Counted from the first letter of the stretch, positions 1-9,849 are shown. The stretch: 23,227 nt of DNA from Basidiobolus heterosporus B8920 (GCA_000697455.1 JNET01035062.1:1-23227); one strand, 5' to 3'. The notes: a model not told the origin generated them from the sequence alone. Program-made: numbers and translations.

Positions 1-572
1 GTGATAGATACTCCAATGGATTCCATTTCATCAATGTGAGTCATGACTTGATTTACCAGGAGTTTGTATCTTTCCCAGCATGCATCTTATTAGCAGCAGA
101 ACTGACTTAATAGGTGTTTTCCAAGTCTTTTCAAGCATTTTTGTCAGTTTTTGCTCTTGCACATTGGATAAGTATATTATCTTTCCCATTTAGACAAATT
201 CAACCAATGAGACTTTGCCCCTACTTTATGTAAAGTAAAGCATCTTCTTGAGCTCCTTGATGTTGTTCTTCTATAACAATATCCCAAAGATCTCTTTCTG
301 ACAGCATCTGCTTCATTTCCACCCTCCAGACTAATCAACCATAGGCATCATATAGAGTTAAATATTCAGTTTGGACCTCTGGGGCTATCAGGAGGCTTTG
401 AGGCCTGGTAGACATGTTATTCAAGGGTATTTGAGTTCCTTTAGGTGAACTTTCTCCTGGAACAATGCCCTAGAGACCTCTTTCTTGCAACATGATATTT
501 ATTTTTACCTATCATACCTGATGGTTGGTACAATCAAATATTTCAGTAGACTGGATCTGGTGGATGACATAA
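1..572 (-). mobile_element. Ty1/copia-type gag fossil (fragment, runs off left edge)
   Basis: Read on the minus strand, this stretch carries short peptide patterns typical of the copia-type gag (UBN2-like) domain. One is a Trp followed by charged residues and an LWDIV motif near 255-320; further along, an HIDEME-SIG-like segment lies near 1-60. The order matches the N-terminal to middle part of a copia gag. The reading frame is broken by several interruptions, so this is an old, decayed copy. Positions 250-385 and 433-572 are diverged copies of the same gag segment, about 186 bp apart, so the piece is internally duplicated. No LTR, protease, integrase or reverse transcriptase is visible; the element may continue to the left of the window. 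Confidence 0.6.
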
Positions 573-723
573 ACTTAACGATTTGTCATCAGAGATGATT
601 TATGAAGGAGGTTTTTAGGTGGACTAAATGTTGGTTGATATTGGATCAGGTTAGTGGATTTTGAGGGATTTATCAGTGAATTTTCAACTACTTATTAACA
701 ATACATTAGAGGGATTGAGTACA

Positions 724-760
724 GGCTCAGGTTCAGGTTCACGTTCAAATTCTGGTTGGG
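724..760. repeat. Degenerate 6-bp tandem array (ggttca-like)
   Basis: About six hexamers in register: ggctca, ggttca, ggttca, cgttca, aattct, ggttgg. The array is imperfect. Confidence 0.6.
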
Positions 761-830
761 TTGGGATAGGAAATGCTTCAAGCATGTCAGCGAGATGTGT
801 ACATCAAAATAGGTGAATGGAACAGCATGG

Positions 831-870
831 GGCGAGTGTGGGCGAGTGTGGGAGAGTGTGGGAGAGAGGT
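831..870. repeat. 10-bp tandem array (ggcgagtgtg)
   Basis: Two identical decamers (831-850) are followed by a one-base variant ggagagtgtg (851-860) and a partial unit (861-870). It is a small minisatellite in intergenic DNA. Confidence 0.8.
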
Positions 871-990
871 TGCGTAAGTAATCAAACAAAGGTTAATCAG
901 AACGTCTACATCAGAAATCGTTAGGCTTGCTGTCATGATAACTCCATGGTAGAAAGGTAGGATCGTGGTGAAGGGAAGTGAGCGTAGGAG

Positions 991-2550
991 TTACCTTCGG
1001 CCTTGCTTTAGGATAGCTACCTGTTGTCGCAGATCTATCACCTCTTGATTTAATTTATCTTGATTGGTGTGAAGTTGTTGGATATACTCGAAGGCTAAAG
1101 ATAGAACCATTCATGAGTTCATCTACGGTGTGACAGTGGAAGAAGGAGAGGGAGAGGGAGGGGGAGGAAAAGGAAAAGCATGAAGCTTACTTACATTTAC
1201 TAAGAATCTCCCATTTACTCATCTTGACACTCTTCTCTACTGGTAATCTCTCTCGCAATTCATCGAATAATTCCTTCATTTCCTTACGACGTTTTCTTTC
1301 GGCCAATTTATGGGAGACCTTTAATGCGGGTGTTCGTGAATATGGACTAATTCTATCCCCATCTGAAGGACCAGGGAACACATAGGTTGAATGATCTGAA
1401 TCTCCCAATCGACTGAGATTCCGTTCATGGATGGAATGTTCATGAGGAAGGCTGATCACCGGTAAGGACGCTCTTCGACCCATCAGATTCTCTTGACGAA
1501 GAAGACGTTGTGGTAGTGAATGTTCGTATCCAGAGGAGGAGGATTTCTCCGAATATTCACTCGAATATCCTTCGATCTCTTGAATCTTGGGAAGTTTTAA
1601 CGAACTTGTCCCTGAGCCAAGGGTTTCATGTGTGTTACGCGTGGGTCCAAGAAATCCTGGCATCTGTGGGGGTAGAGGTGGTGTAGGGTCAGATGTGGGT
1701 AAACTACCACATAACGAAGCACGTCGTTTGAATGCAGATGGGTTCACGTGAACTGGGTCTTCTTTACGTTTCGAACTGAGGGAATCAGTGGAATAGTAAG
1801 GATCGTGGGAGTATTTTTTGGTTTCCTCATATTGGCCCACCACCGTTTTAGAGAGGGATGAAGGTGGTTTTGGTTCTCGTCCAGCACCATGTGGAAGGGG
1901 AAGAGAGTAAGAAGCACCAGGTAAACCAGCGACTGAGTGTCTACGAAAGGGAAGGTTACTTTCTTGGGGTAGCCCCACTCTTAGATGAGAAGGATGTGAA
2001 GTGTGTGCTGATGTTTGCTGAATGTTTCCATATCCAGTACGTGCCTCTTCATATGTTGATTTAGAACTCGAACTCGACTGACTATATTCTTGACTGTATT
2101 CTGGACGGCCCTGGGAAAACTGAGTCCCAGTGACTGACTCAGTTCGTGGTCCGGAATAGTTCATCCCCTCTGGAGGCTTGGTGAGACTAAAGACTCCGGG
2201 TAGGCTTTTTTCTCTAGAGATATCTGTAGGCTGGGACTCGTGAGTTGAATAAGGTTTGGTCAGGTATAGGTTGCTAGAATCAAACTGAAAAGAGCCTAGA
2301 AACGAGTCAATGAGCAGTTTGAAAAGTACCGAGTTGGATGACAAGGTTGGATAGAAATATACGCTGGATGTTCAAAGGTCGGTCTGTACTGAAGTGTGGG
2401 GAAAGGAGAAGTGCACGGAAAGTAGAATGCGTGTTATGAATTGAAATCCTTACCAAAATCAGTGGAATCTTGACAAGATTTTTGGTTTTCAGGTTTATTA
2501 TCAGCTTGAGAAGAAGAAGACGCGCAAGAAGTATTCAAAATAGTAGACAT
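991..2550 (-). CDS. bHLH transcription factor, Esc1-like (433 aa, 3 exons)
   Basis: Predicted sequence-specific nuclear DNA-binding regulator. The exons, in minus-strand order, are 2454-2550, 1195-2295 and 991-1094; both introns are phase 1 with GT-AG ends (TTTG|GTAAGG..CTAG and AAAT|GTAAGT..TTAG). The first 350 residues are Ser/Pro/Tyr-rich and look disordered. The bHLH begins near residue 360 (SHKLAERKRRKEMKELFDEL); helix 2 spans the second splice junction (SKWEILSK then SFEYIQQL), and a short leucine-zipper-like helix runs to the C-terminus. His361, Glu365 and Arg369 give the H-E-R pattern that in this family reads CACGTG E-boxes. The start is the first ATG of exon 1, behind a pyrimidine-rich leader. 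The stop lies inside a GTAACT that could also act as a donor, so a further 3' exon cannot be excluded. Similarity to S. pombe Esc1 is from memory of the family; the bHLH call itself is firm. Confidence 0.88.
1742..1753. promoter_or_regulatory. Perfect 12-bp palindromic E-box inside the bHLH coding exon
   Basis: gttcacgtgaac is a perfect palindrome centred on CACGTG, the site predicted for an H-E-R bHLH protein. It lies within coding exon 2, so it may be fortuitous. Confidence 0.35.
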
Positions 2551-3257
2551 GAAAGAGTTGAGTTGACTTGTGAATTAGCGGTAGTATTGAGTGGAGGGAA
2601 AGGAAGTGAAGTGAAGGAAAGCAAAGCGAACAGGTAGACAGATTTTTCCTAGCGATGAATGATAGAACATTTCCTTTTTAGCTGACACATGGCCGCATTA
2701 AATCGTTCTGGTGAGCAAATAGCAATTAATCTGTGGATTGTGCGGTAGATTGTGCGGTAGATTGAGCGGTAGATTGAGCAGTGGATTGAGCAGTGGATTA
2801 GGGCAATGGCAAACGGGTAGCTGTTCATCTGATCCCAGTACGGGTCAACCACGTTGAGTTTTGCGTTGAACTCCATCTCCTTGGCTGCATGAATCTCTAC
2901 CCATTATATTGTTTGGGTTTCGATGAAGAATCCTGTGTGTTACGCATGCGTTTGATAATCATTGACCCACACCGGTTCCACTTATTATAGTCTGACTCAC
3001 TATTTGATACTAATTTTGGGATAGTCACAACTCTGGCAGAAAGCGACCATTTTAAGTAGCAAGCATAAATTCACTCATGATATATATAAATGGATATGCC
3101 AATTTTAATGAAATTGGAGATTGAAAGTGTACACTGATTGGATGAAAATAAAGGTTGAGGTGGGCTTTGATGGCTGTGTTGAAATGATGTAGGATATGCC
3201 CAGGCCCAGGCCCTAGCCTCCCTGCTCGTCTTCTTACTCCTAGGACATCGAACAAAA
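2551..3257. other. Intergenic region between bHLH promoter side and PPG1 3' end
   Basis: This contains the upstream region of the bHLH gene, with a CT-rich leader on the minus strand at about 2560-2640, and the 3' flank of PPG1. The 12-bp minisatellite at 2733-2799 is the main structure. A minus-strand open frame over the minisatellite encodes repetitive Ile/His/Tyr/Arg peptides and is probably a by-product of the array. No other gene is supported. Confidence 0.6.
2733..2799. repeat. 12-bp minisatellite (gtggattgtgcg family)
   Basis: Five and a half consecutive 12-bp units: gtggattgtgcg, gtagattgtgcg, gtagattgagcg, gtagattgagca, gtggattgagca, then a partial unit. Variants step gradually along the array, as expected from slippage or unequal exchange. 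It is about 180-250 bp upstream of the bHLH start codon. Confidence 0.9.
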
Positions 3258-4733
3258 TTAGAGGAAATAGTCAATGTTGCTTCGTTTTTCAACGAGACTG
3301 GCGGGTGGTTCACTGTCAGGGGCAGTGGCGAAGATATTGAAGTAGCGTTCAAGGCTGCATCCAACCTCCAGAATGCTAGCCATGTTCCCACACCTATAGC
3401 AATAATTGGGTGCTGACCACACCGTGGACAACTGGTCATCGTAAAGCACCTAGCAATGGCCGTGGTTAGTTCGTGGTCTCTGGAGTGGCTGTGGGTAACT
3501 ACGGGGGATGGAGAGTGAACTTACTTGATATCCTTCCATGCACAATTGATGCGCTCGTAATATGTGGGTCATATCGTTTAGGTGAAGGAACCTCTTGACC
3601 ACGTCAGCCCCGAATGTGTATCCAGCACCACTGGAAAAACGGACAATCATCAATTCTCAATCCCATGGCCAGAAAGAGACGACCAGCAAGACTTACCGTG
3701 GCGACAATGAAAAGTCATCCTTATCTGGATCAGGGTCTGACCACATCAGGTCCGCCATGGGGCCTTCATGGGGAATTTCTTGAGCGGGCAGTTAGAGTTA
3801 GGACTAAGGGGGATTCTGTTGAGCTGAGGGACAGGAACATCACCTACCACGAAACCGGTCTATCACCTTGATTTGATCGATAGTGTGAATGGATGGTGAA
3901 AGACCTACGGATGAAGAACAATGTGAACAAACTCACTCCTCTACCCTCAAGAATTCCCACGTTTACCTCCGTGAACACAAAAGATACTGTTCTCTATCAC
4001 CACAGAAAGGGTCAAGAAATCAAACATATCCGTGAAATATTGCCAAACAGAGACTGTTCCATATTTGCGTTCACATTCAAAATAGAAACCATACGTCTGT
4101 GGACAAGTAGAAAGTTTCGCCTCGTTAGTGAGGGTGAGAGCTAGAAACTCCATCTCTTCATAGGATTACCTGGGTGACCGCTCTTGACTCGTGATTACCT
4201 CGAATCAGGTGTACTCGGTTTGGATAGCGTAACTTTAAACACGTTAAAAGGGAAATGGTCTCTACACTGTAACATCCGCGATCCACATAATCCCCTGAAG
4301 AGTATACAAAGCATTGAGCAAAATAAAACGATAACTTAGACTAGTTTAGGTGTGGTATTTACCAAGGAAAAGGTAATTGGTGTCTGGACAATAGCCTCCG
4401 ATCCGAAAGATTTCCAATAGATCATGGAATTGTCTATCGTAAGAGAAAGGGAATCTGGATTAGCATCTTTGTAGGCTGGTCAGGAGGCTAGACAAGCTCA
4501 AAGGATAAAGCCACCCTACTATCAAAGGGTAAGGATGGGCTTGGCTTCGGTTGTTAGATCTTCGAGCCTTACCCATGAATGTCCCCTACCACGGTCACTG
4601 GGGCCTTGATGTGGATCACATTGCTTTCGTGTAATAGCAACTCTTTTGCTTTCTCGCATAGCTCTTTCACCACGGACTCTGCTAGCAATTCCCGTTTATA
4701 CAGTCGTTCGATGCATTCCTCTAAATTAAGCAT
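3258..4733 (-). CDS. PPG1: PP2A-like Ser/Thr phosphatase catalytic subunit Ppg1 (307 aa, 8 exons)
   Basis: Metal-dependent Ser/Thr phosphatase of the PPP family. In budding yeast Ppg1 works with the Far complex and restrains mitophagy. Exons in minus order: 4573-4733, 4363-4433, 4170-4294, 3967-4096, 3848-3904, 3697-3778, 3525-3630, 3258-3449; all seven junctions keep phase. Catalytic motifs are all present: GDIHGQ (50-55), GDYVDRG (78-84), RGNHES (109-114), CVHGGLSP (159-166) and RAHQ (234-237). Metal ligands Asp51, His53, Asp79, Asn111, His161 and His236 are intact. The N-terminal stretch with [16 protein letters not shown] and the C-terminal [13 protein letters not shown] fit Ppg1 better than PP2A or PP4. 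It ends in DYFL, the tail that is carboxymethylated in PP2A relatives. It lacks the long C-terminal insert of yeast Ppg1. The intron 5 acceptor is AAG. Met1 is placed where homology begins. Confidence 0.93.
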
Positions 4734-4858
4734 TATGAAGTGTACGTTATGGTATGGACTGAGCACAGCCACGACCGCGGTTACAATCACTTATTGACCG
4801 ATCAGAAAATTTCAGGTACTACGATTTTAGGGGGATTGAAATAACATCTTAAGGAATA

Positions 4859-4864
4859 TTTATT
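4859..4864 (-). terminator. Poly(A) signal-like AATAAA for uL1m
   Basis: AATAAA on the minus strand, 126 bp downstream of the uL1m stop codon and in the short spacer before PPG1. It is the only match in that spacer that I noticed. Confidence 0.45.
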
Positions 4865-4989
4865 TAAGAGGAGACAAAGAAATGGAATTCTAGCAATCAA
4901 TGTTTGTGCTGATGATGCGATAAGATGTGAATATGAAGAGTAGAGACTCGTTTCTACTAAATGGATGGGAGGCAGATGGCACGTATGGC

Positions 4990-6081
4990 TTAAACGTCAG
5001 ATAAGAGTAAACCAGGTCCGACACTGGAGCAAACATGCACCCTTTGAATAAATCCTTTCTTGACGGTTTTACCGACTTGACGAACCTCTTTCATGAATGC
5101 GCGAATGTTATTCTCGACTTCATCGTCTGACCAACCGATCTGGAATATGCATTGTGGTTAGATTGTTAAGGAATACATGGGTCGACTCGATCGTTTACTT
5201 ACTCTACCAATAGCGGTATGTATCACTCCACGACTGTCGGCCATAAAGTCAAAGACGTCTTTAGATCCTTTGATGGCAGTAGAAACATCGTCAGTTACGG
5301 TCCCCTTCTTGACGGTGGGCATTAAGCCTTTGGGACCAAGGATACGAGCAATCTTAGTTACTTGTGGGAACAAGGCAGGGGTTGAGATACATTTGTCGAA
5401 CTGCAATTTTCCTTCTTGAATCTACACGAACAATCGCATTAGATTGATTATTGCTTCCACACTATACGTTATCTATCACCTGAGGGATGAGTTCGGCACC
5501 ACCGACAATTTGTGCCCCGGCAGCAATGGCTTCTTGAGCGGCTTTGCCCTTGAAAGATGCATCATTTCTTAGGTTAGAAGTGACTTTGGATTCGAGTGGT
5601 ATATAATGTAGTTACCTCAGCAAATACCAGCATGACAGTCTCTTTTCTTAAGCCCTTGGGGAGTTGAAGGGAGCCTTTGATATGAGAAATAGTTTTATCT
5701 TTGAGACATTTCACGTGTAATTCCAAAGCATGGTTGGGACGACCCACTGCGTAAGCCTAAATACGTGGGCTGGTTAGCCACCAACTCTACTAGACCCTGA
5801 CTCAAAGCGTACATTACCTTAAGAATAGGAATGGCTTTGGCAAGTGGGAGGGCATTGGGATTCTCACCAGCTTTCTTGTTCTTCTTCTTTTTAACATGGT
5901 ATTCGCGAGTGGCAACCTTGTTTTTATAGAGCAGTTAGAATGAATGGTGGGAAGAGAAAGCGGAAACAAGTTCAACGTTCAATACCTGGCAGAAAACAGG
6001 AGCAGAAATGGCTCTAGGGGCAAAGGTCAGTTGACTGAGGGCAGGTAGAGCAGAGCGGCCAAGTAAAGTTCTTCCCAACAT
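4990..6081 (-). CDS. MRPL1: Mitochondrial large-subunit ribosomal protein uL1m (257 aa, 6 exons)
   Basis: L1 protein of the mitochondrial ribosome, which in bacteria binds 23S rRNA at the E-site stalk. Exons in minus order: 5986-6081, 5818-5916, 5616-5756, 5480-5548, 5203-5421, 4990-5139; all introns are phase 0. The N-terminus (MLGRTLLGRSALPALSQLTF) is rich in Arg, Leu and Ser with no acidic residues, as in a mitochondrial presequence. It is followed by a Lys-rich segment (residues 40-48), the L1 fold with KGLRKET-VMLVFAE, and the family signature ILGPKGLMP (162-170) followed by a Lys-Lys-Gly-Thr-Val strand. A C-terminal segment (IGWSDDEVENNIRAFMKEV) closes the fold. The length fits bacterial L1 plus a presequence. 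Two acceptors are AAG. The gene shares a 363-bp divergent promoter with NUP82. Confidence 0.93.
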
Positions 6082-6177
6082 GATGAACACGAGTATAACA
6101 AATTCAATAGCGCTACTTTCAACTACTAAATATCTCGACCACTTGTGCGTTAGAGTAAAAAACTTTTAGTTAGACTC

Positions 6178-6193
6178 ACTTGGAAACCCAAGT
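6178..6193. repeat. 6-bp inverted repeat in divergent promoter
   Basis: acttgg and ccaagt are perfect reverse complements separated by aaac, about 97 bp from the uL1m start codon. It could be a factor half-site pair or chance. Confidence 0.4.
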
Positions 6194-6316
6194 AAAAAAT
6201 TGAAAAGATTTGTTGGCTACTTTCGAAAATCACACTATTTAATCCCCTTTCCCCATAATATCATCCGAATCTCGCTTAAATCTATGCTCAACTAAGGAGG
6301 ATTTTTTTCCTTCAAT

Positions 6317-6322
6317 CACGTG
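6317..6322. promoter_or_regulatory. CACGTG E-box in the uL1m/NUP82 promoter
   Basis: A CACGTG core (in the context tcacgtgg) lies 123 bp upstream of the NUP82 start codon and 236 bp from uL1m. This core is bound by H-E-R class bHLH factors such as Cbf1 or the bHLH encoded at 991-2550. Function is inferred only from the motif. Confidence 0.4.
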
Positions 6323-6444
6323 GCTGAGAAGTGGTTAGGTTTGTTCATCAACATGGCAGCAAGTAAAATAAAGAAATAAACATAGACTAAGTATAGTTAC
6401 ACGCCTATCCAACTACTTGACCAACTCGATACATCGGTGAAGTT

Positions 6445-9400
6445 ATGTGTAAGTTCTACTTTTGACTAGCGGTTAAGGAGCTTTCTCTAACAATACACGA
6501 CTAATCACTGTCACTTGGTTCCCCATGAAGCCACAACACACGCACCTGAAGATTGGTTAGCCCCGTTGTGTGAGCATCCAATATTTTCCCTTAACAACCA
6601 AGAATTAAAGATTTGGGAGAAAGAACAAAAAAAGTGAGACCTATTAGAAACCGTCACCTCCCCTCCTCTCCTCGATAGTTTAACTCAGGCTGTATTCTTT
6701 AAACTAGGTTACAAGAGAAACTTTCAGGTCGAAGGAATCAAGCGCGCATTGTAGTTAGAGAAAGTGACCTATTTGTAGCAGTGGATAGTACCATACGTGT
6801 GTTGAATCTTAAAGAATGCAAAGATTATTTCTTAAAGTTAAATAGCCACACCAAAGGGTCAAAACCTGTAGAGCCTGCATACAAAGTAAGGGGTCTTTTC
6901 TTTACTCTTGAGATTATTTTCGACTCACTCTATGGTTCTAGATTCTTGACGTTGACGCTATCCCCTTCCCTATCCAAAAACTTGTTGTCAACGGGAATGG
7001 TAAGCTGATGGCTGTGGTCGGCTCCCACAATATCGTGGTTTTGACCCTACCTAGACCCGGATATTATCGTATGAAGAGTCAAAAAATCCCTTGCAGGTAT
7101 TTGAGGTTGACTTTCGAGATACAAATAGCGCTTGAGGTAGATAACACACTATCCCTAGGTTGATGAGTATCGGGTCATACTACCACCGTAATACCGATTC
7201 CTCACCTATCGTGAAAACTATGTGGCACCCATTGAGTGAAGGAAGCTCACAGCTGGTGGTATTAACTAAAGACGGAGTTTTGAGGTGAGTCTCAGCCGAG
7301 TAGAGAGCAGGTCCCATTAGCTTACTAAATCCATTTGCCAACTGCCAGAATGTATGATATTGCTAATGACATCGAAGAGCCTGAGCAAAGCTTCGACTTT
7401 TCCCGAGCCGACGCTATTACCGGCTTCTCCGCAAGAAACACCTACAGCGCAGAAAGCGATGGCAAGGAAGCGGTTTCCTTTTGCTTTGGATCGCCAAAGA
7501 AAGACTGGGGTCCATTTACAGCGTACGTTTTAATGAAGAATGGAGACGTGTATTCTTTATGCCCCATGATGCCCAAAAACAGGTAAGTCTTTCGTTTCTC
7601 GGCAGTGTCCAATAGAGGAGGGAATTCATGACTCTATTCTAGTGTTTGTTCAAAGGGACTCTTGTCAAACTTATTAGCCTTGGTCCAAAGTCAACAAATT
7701 CCTCAGTTCTTAAGTCGAAGTGTTTTCACAGATGATGTGGAAATCACTCAGGAGTCACTGCAGAGTTATTGGATCAATGAGGTTGTAGACAACGCGAAGT
7801 TACTCAACACCGACATTCTTGCATTTGGTGCAGAGGGTCAGGATTTAGACGAGGAGCTTGTACATATCACTCAGCCAAAGTCTGTACGCGCGCAGCCTCT
7901 CATCCAAGGTCCATATTTACTTCAGCCAGCACCTGTCGAAATCTCCGAGAACGATGTTGAGGCCTCAGATATACTATATATGGATGCTGACCCAGTCGGA
8001 ATCCTAGCTATCGCATTTGGGGATGGCAAAATAGACGTGTGCTTAGAGGTAGAACCGGTTACAGCGCAGTGGGATGTGGGCCAAGACGTAAGTGCATGTC
8101 CTGAGCATGTTAGATCACACACTGACTTTGGTTCTTTAGCTGTTAGAAGACGAGGGACTACCCGTACTTGCTGTATATGAATCCATCAACTTGGGCCTGA
8201 TCGACACGTTTGGCGAGAAGGAAGACCAGAGCGATAGCAGCTCAATGTCGATACAGAATCACGCATCACTTGCTTTAGACCCGGTTTACCCAGATACGTT
8301 TTACTGCTATCATGAGGCTGGTGTGCATAGTATTGTCACCAAGACTTGGCAAGAGGAGCTTCAAAAGCTTAGCCAAGGTGATGCTGGAGCAGGGATTTCC
8401 CAGTTCCTTAAGAAGAATCTCCCGTCCGACGTTTACTGGATTGTAAATACTCGCCCATTGAAATCAAGGTAAGTATTTGTGATCGGAAGCTCTTTTTGCG
8501 AATCCTTCTCTCTAAACACTGTTTGTCTAGTCAACCCGCACCGATCGTTGGTCTGGCAGTTGTCAGTGATGTTTACCTGTCGTATTCGCTGTTGATCATG
8601 ACTTCCTCTTTCCAGTTCGTGGGAATGGAGCTGGCACTTCGTGTTCAAATCCCCTCGACTTCTTTCCATCTGAAAGAGAGCGAGGAATTAGAAGGGGCCT
8701 CGTATATCCCACTCCTTCCACTACCCACCTACACACCACCCGAGACATTAGGAAATTTCCAAGGACTCACACGGCAACCACGCATCGTATTACCGCCTAG
8801 TCAGAAGGGCAAACAGCTCAAGATGGACGAGGAAAGCCTGAGGTTCTTGGGGCAGATGGTCGAGAGATTGAGAGATGATGCACATGTTGTAGTCAATGCA
8901 CATAACTCCATATGTCAAAGGTAAATAAGGATTCGTTGGCACTTCAGATGAATTGGATTTAACCCTTACTCTCTCACAGAACCAACCTACAGATTAAGGA
9001 GTTCCATCGACAACTGACTAAGCTCTCAGAGGTATCAAAGATCGTCCATGGCGACTTGAAGGAGAAAGCGGCAGAGGTTGACCAGAAAGTGGACAGATTA
9101 AGAGAGAATCAGAAGAGGCTTACCTTGCGAATGGACAGCTTATTGCAGACACTAATTGACCAACATGAGCCCACGTTAAGTGAATACGAGACCAAATACT
9201 TCAGTGAGCTCAAGTCGATTGATCACAAATTACGAGGTCCCTCAGGCTACCAAAGTAGAATGCATAAGGTATGTCTACACGCACATTGACTCAGAGATTG
9301 CTCCGATCATTCGTTCATTCGTTCATTCGTTCATTCGCTCCTTTACAGATCACTACGCAGTTAAATCAACTCAAGTACGATCTACAAGCCAGAGCATCTA

Positions 9401-9624
9401 AAGGCACTCCATCTCGGTACGCAGCCACGCCAAAGCACCTAAGCTCCGCCCAACTTAGCAAGGTCCATCAGGCGTTAGCACAAGAGTGAGTATCGCATTT
9501 GTATAGCACCCAATGTTCGCGTAACCATATCTTAAACAATCTTCTTTGTAGGACTAAACTTATCACCGACACTTGTGAGAAAATCGAAGCTTTGGAATCC
9601 CGAATCGCAAAAATGGCCATCTAA
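6445..9624 (+). CDS. NUP82: Nucleoporin Nup82 (Nup88 family; 811 aa, 12 exons)
   Basis: Structural nucleoporin of the cytoplasmic face of the nuclear pore, where the Nup82/Nup88 complex supports mRNA export. Exons: 6445-6448, 6531-6633, 6735-6885, 6942-7096, 7159-7284, 7349-7582, 7643-8087, 8140-8468, 8531-8920, 8980-9268, 9349-9485, 9552-9624; every junction keeps phase. The N-terminal two thirds is a beta-propeller-like region with family marks: ARIVVRESDLFVAV, MWHPLSEG (159-166), LVVLTKDGVLR, DILYMDADPVGILAIAFGDG and LDPVYPDTFYCYHEAGVHS. From about residue 646 the protein is mainly coiled coil (NLQIKEFHRQLTKLSEV to the end), as used for Nup82 complex assembly. The first coding exon is only ATGT, joined by an AAG acceptor to CCACAACAC; I chose it because no in-frame ATG exists in exon 2 and phase, donor and branch site fit. 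Exon 3 also uses an AAG acceptor. The remaining junctions are strong. Confidence 0.92.
9308..9339 (+). repeat. 8-bp microsatellite (cattcgtt) in NUP82 intron 10
   Basis: Four tandem units, the last with one change, fill the stretch just before the 3' splice site at 9348. Confidence 0.85.
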
Positions 9625-9661
9625 TCTACTTACCAATCCGCCAACCTGAAACACACACTTC

Positions 9662-9667
9662 AATAAA
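9662..9667 (+). terminator. Poly(A) signal AATAAA for NUP82
   Basis: A canonical AATAAA lies 38 bp downstream of the NUP82 stop codon, on the sense strand. Confidence 0.6.
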
Positions 9668-9849
9668 AATCCTGACTTTTATTAGGCAATTAAGGGAAAT
9701 TGAGGCATTTAGCTATTCTTGGTTAGATCGAGTGATTGTTGGGTAACATGTGCTTGCTCTATCTAGGTAGAGAGGTAGTGAGATTGCGAATGTTGACGCT
9801 GTGTTGATACAATGCTGATACCGTACAAATCCCTGCAGATACACCATAC

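Larger units (their letters stand above)
573..990. other. Intergenic region downstream of the bHLH gene
   Basis: No gene could be supported here. It lies between the copia gag fossil and the end of the bHLH gene. It holds a hexamer array (724-760, ggttca-like units) and a decamer array (831-870). Minus-strand frames across it are low-complexity and look non-coding. If the bHLH gene has an additional 3' exon it would have to be in this region, but I saw no convincing one. Confidence 0.5.
6082..6444. promoter_or_regulatory. Shared divergent promoter of uL1m and NUP82
   Basis: A 363-bp spacer separates the two start codons, which point away from each other. It holds a 6-bp inverted repeat with a 4-nt loop (acttgg-aaac-ccaagt, 6178-6193), A/T-rich stretches and a CACGTG E-box at 6317-6322. 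No TATA box clearly positioned for either gene was seen, as is usual for housekeeping fungal promoters. Confidence 0.6.

Noticed and set aside
2649-2876. Minus-strand 75-codon frame with Ser-Ile-His/Tyr repeats
   Set aside because: The repeat is a direct consequence of a 12-bp minisatellite, whose period is a multiple of three; there is no other sign of a gene.
3893-4144. Plus-strand open frame of 83 codons inside PPG1
   Set aside because: It overlaps PPG1 coding exons 4 and 5 on the other strand, shows no protein-like motif, and the PPG1 exons fit the phosphatase family perfectly.
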